Shown piece after piece: positions 8,030-10,826 of a DNA stretch of 10,826 nucleotides. Below the pieces are notes generated by a model. It made no database searches, was not told where the DNA came from, and was given only the letters and a program-made list of their open reading frames with translations. The stretch's first letter is position 1; each line of letters begins with the position of its first letter. A program made the translations under genes and the position numbers. Source of the stretch: Geobacter sp. (GTDB lineage: Bacteria > Desulfobacterota > Desulfuromonadia > Geobacterales > DSM-12255); contig VEOV01000324.1 in NCBI GenBank assembly GCA_012026855.1, forward strand, positions 1 to 10,826. Reading direction: 5' to 3'.

Positions 8030-8370
8030 AAGCTCTGACCGAGAGTGTCGGCGGAGGTCTTGCCGCTGTAGTCATGGGGTATGACGGCATCGCCATCGAG
8101 GAATTTCTTCTCGAAAAGACACCTTTTGACCTGCAACTGCTCACGGTGGAATATTCCAACCTTCTGCGTGATATCAGAAAGACGGTGGAAATACTGGAGA
8201 ACGGCGGGATGAAAGAGGTCTCCATTGCCACTGACAGGCTGCGGGTTCTCGTCAGGGTGATTAACAGCGAGTTTTTTCTTGTCCTGGTGATTGCTGCGGA
8301 TGGCAATTACGGCAAGGGACGCTATCTGTTAGCCCAGGAGGCGCTTAAATTCAGGGATGAGCTGTCATGA
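8008..8370 (+). CDS. Roadblock/LC7-like protein
   Basis: The 120-residue cytoplasmic protein has the compact alpha/beta pattern of the Roadblock/LC7 (MglB-like) family: a first helix (3-12), a strand pair 'GLAAVVMGYDGIAIEEF' (17-33) with the typical turn DG, a central helix (47-63), strands 'VSIATDRLRVLVRVI' (71-85) and 'FFLVLVIAADG' (89-99), and a C-terminal helix. Members of this family commonly regulate or scaffold small Ras-like GTPases such as MglA; no GTPase gene is in this window. GGAGGG upstream with about 7-8 nt spacing supports the ATG at 8008. The gene overlaps the TPR gene by 22 nt and aroQ by 4 nt (ATGA). The family call is by eye from length and pattern. A link to polarity, motility or vesicle-like functions is speculation. 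Confidence 0.78.
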   Translation: MSYKESLKALTESVGGGLAAVVMGYDGIAIEEFLLEKTPFDLQLLTVEYSNLLRDIRKTVEILENGGMKEVSIATDRLRVLVRVINSEFFLVLVIAADGNYGKGRYLLAQEALKFRDELS

Positions 8371-8816
8371 AACCGGTCAAAAAGATACTGGTGCTTAACG
8401 GCCCGAATCTTAACCTGCTCGGGCTTCGCGAACCTGGCATTTACGGCAGTGAGACCCTGGAAGGAATTAATGCTGCACTGCTCTCGCTGGCAGGCGAACT
8501 CTCCTGTGAAGTCGATTTTCTGCAGTCAAACAGCGAGGGGGCCCTGGTGGATGCCATCCAGCAGGCTTCGGGGCGCGTTGACGGTATCATCATCAATCCG
8601 GCGGCATATACCCATACAAGTGTGGCAATACGTGATGCCATTGCGGCGGTGGGGCTTCCGGTAATAGAAGTACATCTCTCCAATGTCTACAAGCGTGAAG
8701 AGTTCCGTCACAAGAGTCTGATTGCTCCTGTTGCTGTCGGCCAGATTGCCGGGCTGGGAGCAGATGGTTATCTGCTCGCACTTAGAGGAATGGTCAGTTA
8801 CCTGAACAGAGCCTGA
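8367..8816 (+). CDS. aroQ: 3-dehydroquinate dehydratase, type II
   Basis: This enzyme dehydrates 3-dehydroquinate to 3-dehydroshikimate, the step after AroB, in the cytoplasm. Type II enzymes are small and form dodecamers. The 149 residues match the usual length of about 145-150. Active-site residues of the family are all present: N14 in LNGPNLNLLG, R21, Y26 in GIYG, N77 and H83 in NPAAYTHTS, E101 and H103 in IEVHLSN, then R110 and R114. The start ATG overlaps the stop of the roadblock gene in an ATGA junction, and the Shine-Dalgarno is weak (AGGGA about 10 nt upstream), so coupling is likely. It is the last gene of the operon; a strong terminator follows 38 nt downstream. The shikimate kinase, shikimate dehydrogenase and EPSP synthase genes are not in this window. 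Confidence 0.97.
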   Translation: MKPVKKILVLNGPNLNLLGLREPGIYGSETLEGINAALLSLAGELSCEVDFLQSNSEGALVDAIQQASGRVDGIIINPAAYTHTSVAIRDAIAAVGLPVIEVHLSNVYKREEFRHKSLIAPVAVGQIAGLGADGYLLALRGMVSYLNRA

Positions 8817-8853
8817 ACAGATTGATTAGTTGAAAATCGGGTTTTTGCCGGCT

Positions 8854-8890
8854 AAAAACGGTTTCGCATTTATGCGAAGCCGTTTTTTTT
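8854..8890 (+). terminator. Intrinsic terminator after aroQ
   Basis: AAAAACGGTTTCGCA (8854-8868) pairs with TGCGAAGCCGTTTTT (8873-8887), with one G-T wobble and a short TTTA-type loop. The stem ends in a run of eight Ts (8883-8890). This is a textbook rho-independent terminator and marks the end of the aroC-aroQ transcript. Confidence 0.93.
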
Positions 8891-8939
8891 GTTTGCAGAA
8901 TCGCAATCCGGTTGTATCTGCCTGTAATTATTGAGTTTG

Positions 8940-8985
8940 CCTGAGAGCGGTCGCTTGCATTTTTGCAAGTAAGCCAACCTCTCGG
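8940..8985 (+). ncRNA. Extended hairpin at the start of the leader region
   Basis: Nested pairings form one long hairpin: GAGAG (8943-8947) with CTCTC (8979-8983), GGT (8949-8951) with GCC (8973-8975), and CTTGCA (8954-8959) with TGCAAG (8964-8969) around a TTTT loop. The base adds CC/GG with one bulged T. A T-rich stretch (TTTGCTTTATCTT) follows, so it could be part of an aptamer, an attenuator or a second terminator. It lies in the gene-free stretch 8817-9174. Structure drawn by hand; no energy was computed. Confidence 0.45.
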
Positions 8986-9066
8986 TTTGCTTTATCTTCT
9001 CGGTGTGCGGTGCAAGTGTTTGAAACTAAAGGATAAAATCGTCTCTAATGTTTGTTGGTACGGTGG

Positions 9067-9158
9067 TTGCTCTAGTAAGGCTATGGTTACTCCTTAACGC
9101 ATTCAGCTTCATATGGAGGGTGGTGACGATCACCCTCCGAAGCGGTGCACTAGAGCAA
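9067..9158 (+). ncRNA. Candidate structured leader RNA with three-way junction
   Basis: TTGCTCTAGT (9067-9076) pairs perfectly with ACTAGAGCAA (9149-9158), enclosing 72 nt. Inside are a short hairpin AAGG/CCTT (9077-9080 with 9092-9095) and a long arm: GCA/TGC (9099-9101 with 9146-9148), GCTTC/GAAGC (9106-9110 with 9139-9143), an ATAT bulge, then GGAGGGTGGT/ATCACCCTCC (9115-9124 with 9129-9138, one wobble) closed by GACG. The closing stem ends 4 nt before the AGAGGA ribosome binding site (9163-9168) of the next gene, as expected for a cis-regulatory RNA. I could not match it to a known riboswitch class; a ligand or protein effector is not inferable. No tRNA or Shine-Dalgarno-plus-leader-peptide explanation fits well. 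Confidence 0.5.
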
Positions 9159-9174
9159 AGACAGAGGATCAGAG

Positions 9175-9366
9175 ATGCCGGATAATATTTGCCCGTATTT
9201 CGGAAAAGATGAAGATCTCTGTGACGTAGGGTGCGGTTACATTTCGACCCATGATGTTAACATGATCATTCGTTTCTGCAGCAGTCATTTTGCAGATTGC
9301 ATCAAATACCACGAGTTATTGGACCGCAAGCCGGCAGGGATTTTCCCCCTGCCTGACTTGCGCTGA
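9175..9366 (+). CDS. Small five-cysteine protein of unknown function
   Basis: The 63-residue product has no signal peptide or membrane span. Cysteines fall at 6, 16, 20, 35 and 42 (C-x9-C-x3-C-x14-C-x6-C), with histidines at 26, 38 and 46. The opening 'CPYFGKDEDLC' and the central 'VGCGYIS' suggest a metal-binding fold, zinc or an iron-sulfur cluster, but the ligand set cannot be decided by eye. AGAGGA with 6-nt spacing supports the ATG at 9175. It is the first gene after the structured leader, and the next gene starts 14 nt after its stop, so it belongs to the downstream membrane-protein operon. It could be a redox, maturation or regulatory accessory of that complex; this is inference from position only. 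Confidence 0.75.
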   Translation: MPDNICPYFGKDEDLCDVGCGYISTHDVNMIIRFCSSHFADCIKYHELLDRKPAGIFPLPDLR

Positions 9367-9380
9367 AAGAGGAGGGCAAG

Positions 9381-9503
9381 ATGCTCTATAACATGACACT
9401 TCATTTTGGGAATTTTCCGTTTATGGCGGCTGTTGTGCCGCTGATCTGCTTTATCATCATCCAACAATTAAAGGAGAAGAGAGATGAGCGAAAAAGAGCT
9501 TGA
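9381..9503 (+). CDS. 40-residue single-span membrane peptide
   Basis: This short gene has a strong GAGGAGGG Shine-Dalgarno 5 nt upstream of the ATG. The peptide has a hydrophobic span at about 11-28 ('NFPFMAAVVPLICFIII') and a basic, charged tail (29-40, KEKRDERKRA), predicting an outside N-terminus and a cytoplasmic C-terminus. It starts 14 nt after the cysteine-rich gene and overlaps the following gene by 20 nt; that gene's ribosome binding site lies inside it. Its size and position recall the tiny subunits of respiratory membrane complexes, but there is no sequence match I can name. The tight spacing and good ribosome binding site make it likely to be real despite the length. Confidence 0.65.
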   Translation: MLYNMTLHFGNFPFMAAVVPLICFIIIQQLKEKRDERKRA

Positions 9504-9735
9504 ACTTCTGGCCCGGATTGAAGAACTGGAGCGTCACACCTGGAGAAACAGCGCCATTCTGCGTGCTGTGGCAATGGTCTCCTTTACTGCACTTATCGGC
9601 ATAGTAGTCGCTTCCGGTGTTGTGGGTGGCGGCCGCGGCAGCCACTGGTCCGGTCCGGCATGGAATACCATGTGGCGTTACGGGCTCTTTGCCGCCAACG
9701 CTGTCTCGATGTTCTGGACTACCCACAAAGAGTAA
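9484..9735 (+). CDS. 83-residue small membrane protein of unknown function
   Basis: Residues 2-18 form a charged amphipathic helix, rich in Glu and Leu, that could be a short coiled coil. A clear transmembrane span follows at about 28-47 ('AVAMVSFTALIGIVVASGVV'), then a Gly-rich turn (48-53), a Trp-rich segment and a second, weaker hydrophobic stretch at 63-79 ('WRYGLFAANAVSMFW'). AAGGAG 8 nt before the ATG supports the start. It overlaps the 40-residue peptide gene by 20 nt. It is followed by a 58-bp gap and the large membrane protein. I do not recognise the family; a small subunit or assembly factor of a membrane complex is the simplest reading. Confidence 0.75.
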   Translation: MSEKELELLARIEELERHTWRNSAILRAVAMVSFTALIGIVVASGVVGGGRGSHWSGPAWNTMWRYGLFAANAVSMFWTTHKE

Positions 9736-9793
9736 ATCCGTTTGATCTCATCATTGATCTGCAAGCGGATATTACTATTTAAGGAGAACACTA

Positions 9794-10826
9794 ATGACCC
9801 CGATGAGTTTTAAGAATTCCATACTGCTTCTGGTGGTAGTTGCCCTGTGTGCCACGTTTTCCATGAGGATGTTTCAGGGCCTCGACGAGATGATGGGTGA
9901 TCAGTACTGGGTTGTGGATACCACCCAAGGTGATCATGGCTGGTACATGATGGGCATACTCCCCTATCTCAAAAAGATGCCCAAAGATCAGGTGTCGGCC
10001 CTGAATACCGATGCCGATCCCGCCAATAACGTTATTATCTATGCACAGAACGGCGATTTTGCCGGGAACAATGTTTACGGGATCTGCTACGGCATTCCGT
10101 TCATCATGTTCCTGATCTGGTTTGCCTTCATTCTCGGGTTCCCTGACAAGGTCGATCCTTATCTGTTACCGAAGCGAATCTTTACAATAACGGGCATCAT
10201 GACCTGCTCGATCCTGGCCAACCTCTTTCTGATGAGGATCGCAGCAGACTTCGCCCGGGAGCCGATGGCAAGGGTCGCCAATGTCGCCGGTAATCACGCA
10301 TCGCTGCTGTTCCATAATGCCGGTATCTGGTTCGCCATCCTCTTCTCGGCCCTTGGTACGCACAGCCACTCCGTCAAAGAGATCAGACCGCCTGACAGCC
10401 GCGAATGGATGTCCCAGGCAGACGAGAAGTTCTCCTGGATGTTCACCCTGCTGGCCGCGGTTACTATCATGGAAATTTTCCTGGTGAAAAACAAGCTGGC
10501 CCTGCCTGATGCCGCTGTTGACTATTCGGTCTGGATTATCTGGGTGGTAATCTTCATGCGGATGTTTGGCTTCTCTCCGAAATACTGGATCAAGCGGGGC
10601 AAAGGCCTGGCCCTCATGTTCGGTGGTACTGCCCTGACCCTGGTCGTCTTCTATATGCTGGAAAGGGCAACCGGCAATCTCGGTGCCGGATTTGCTTCAC
10701 CTATTCTGGCCAAGGCAATGGGACCGGAAAACCAGAATATCGGCTTGTCGGCAATGGTCTCCATCTATCTGATTTTCTGGATGGAATTTGCCGCGGCGAT
10801 TCGGCTCAACGGGCCAAGTAAAAAAG
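9794..10826 (+). CDS. Polytopic membrane protein of unknown family (3' end beyond the window)
   Basis: The frame is open from the ATG at 9794 through the window end: 344 codons without a stop, so the gene is partial. AAGGAG 7 nt upstream supports the start. About eight hydrophobic spans are visible: 8-24, 97-116, 130-148, 168-188, 213-231, 244-260, 272-289 and 317-336. A hydrophilic loop of about 70 residues lies between the first two. The fourth span carries H168 and H174 and is followed by H190 and H192, which could be metal or haem ligands, but the spacing is not the classical 13-14 residue pair of cytochrome b. H48 sits in the first loop within GDHGW. There is no CxxCH haem c motif. The gene follows three small genes in one apparent operon. 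The family is not recognised. Confidence 0.82.
   Translation, partial: MTPMSFKNSILLLVVVALCATFSMRMFQGLDEMMGDQYWVVDTTQGDHGWYMMGILPYLKKMPKDQVSALNTDADPANNVIIYAQNGDFAGNNVYGICYGIPFIMFLIWFAFILGFPDKVDPYLLPKRIFTITGIMTCSILANLFLMRIAADFAREPMARVANVAGNHASLLFHNAGIWFAILFSALGTHSHSVKEIRPPDSREWMSQADEKFSWMFTLLAAVTIMEIFLVKNKLALPDAAVDYSVWIIWVVIFMRMFGFSPKYWIKRGKGLALMFGGTALTLVVFYMLERATGNLGAGFASPILAKAMGPENQNIGLSAMVSIYLIFWMEFAAAIRLNGPSKK

Noticed and set aside
9067..9158. c-di-GMP (GEMM-I) riboswitch, frequent in Geobacter
   Set aside because: The conserved core sequences of that class are not present, although it too has a three-way junction.
9060..9160. tRNA-like fold
   Set aside because: No T-loop consensus, no anticodon arm of proper size and no CCA-proximal acceptor stem of 7 bp.
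9115..9180. Leader peptide from a GTG after GGAGG
   Set aside because: The possible ribosome binding site touches the start codon and is buried in a stem, and the frame is short with no functional pattern.
9736..9793. Terminator in the gap before the large membrane protein gene
   Set aside because: ATCCG (9736-9740) and CGGAT (9766-9770) can pair, but the stem is short and no T run follows.

Overview
The window looks like a chromosomal piece of a Geobacter-type bacterium (Geobacterales, Desulfobacterota). This is an inference from gene content: an aroC-aroB-TPR-roadblock-aroQ operon, a large secreted protein ending in a CFI-box tail, and small cysteine-bearing and membrane proteins of a kind common in that group. 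All recognised genes are on the + strand.

Region 1 (1-4830): two cell-envelope genes. A small lipoprotein with one bacterial Ig-like domain (62-472) is followed by a 1412-residue secreted protein (538-4776). The large protein has a lipobox, about seven propeller-like repeats, an ASH/choice-of-anchor-D-like domain, four putative-Ig (He_PIG-like) repeats, a further beta domain, a Gly-rich linker and a CFI-box C-terminal tail. A perfect 12-bp hairpin (4802-4828) separates it from the next gene. Part of the large gene is clearly more AT-rich than what follows.

Region 2 (4848-8816): a tightly packed shikimate-pathway operon. It holds chorismate synthase (aroC), 3-dehydroquinate synthase (aroB), a TPR protein, a roadblock/LC7 protein and type II 3-dehydroquinate dehydratase (aroQ). 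AroB and AroQ catalyse the second and third steps of the pathway and AroC the last. Junctions overlap by 1, 22 and 4 nt, except aroB to TPR, which has a 12-nt gap. The TPR and roadblock proteins have no obvious biosynthetic role. A strong intrinsic terminator (8854-8890) ends the operon.

Region 3 (8891-9174): a gene-free leader of nearly 300 nt with substantial predicted RNA structure. It holds one extended hairpin and a three-way-junction-like fold closed by a perfect 10-bp stem just upstream of the next ribosome binding site. It matches no riboswitch class I could recall.

Region 4 (9175-10826, running off the edge): a compact operon of a 63-aa five-cysteine protein, a 40-aa single-span peptide, an 83-aa membrane protein and a polytopic membrane protein of at least 344 aa. 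I do not recognise the family. The layout, small membrane subunits ahead of a large His-bearing membrane subunit behind a structured leader, suggests an uncharacterised membrane complex. This part and its leader are the best candidates in the window for something undescribed.
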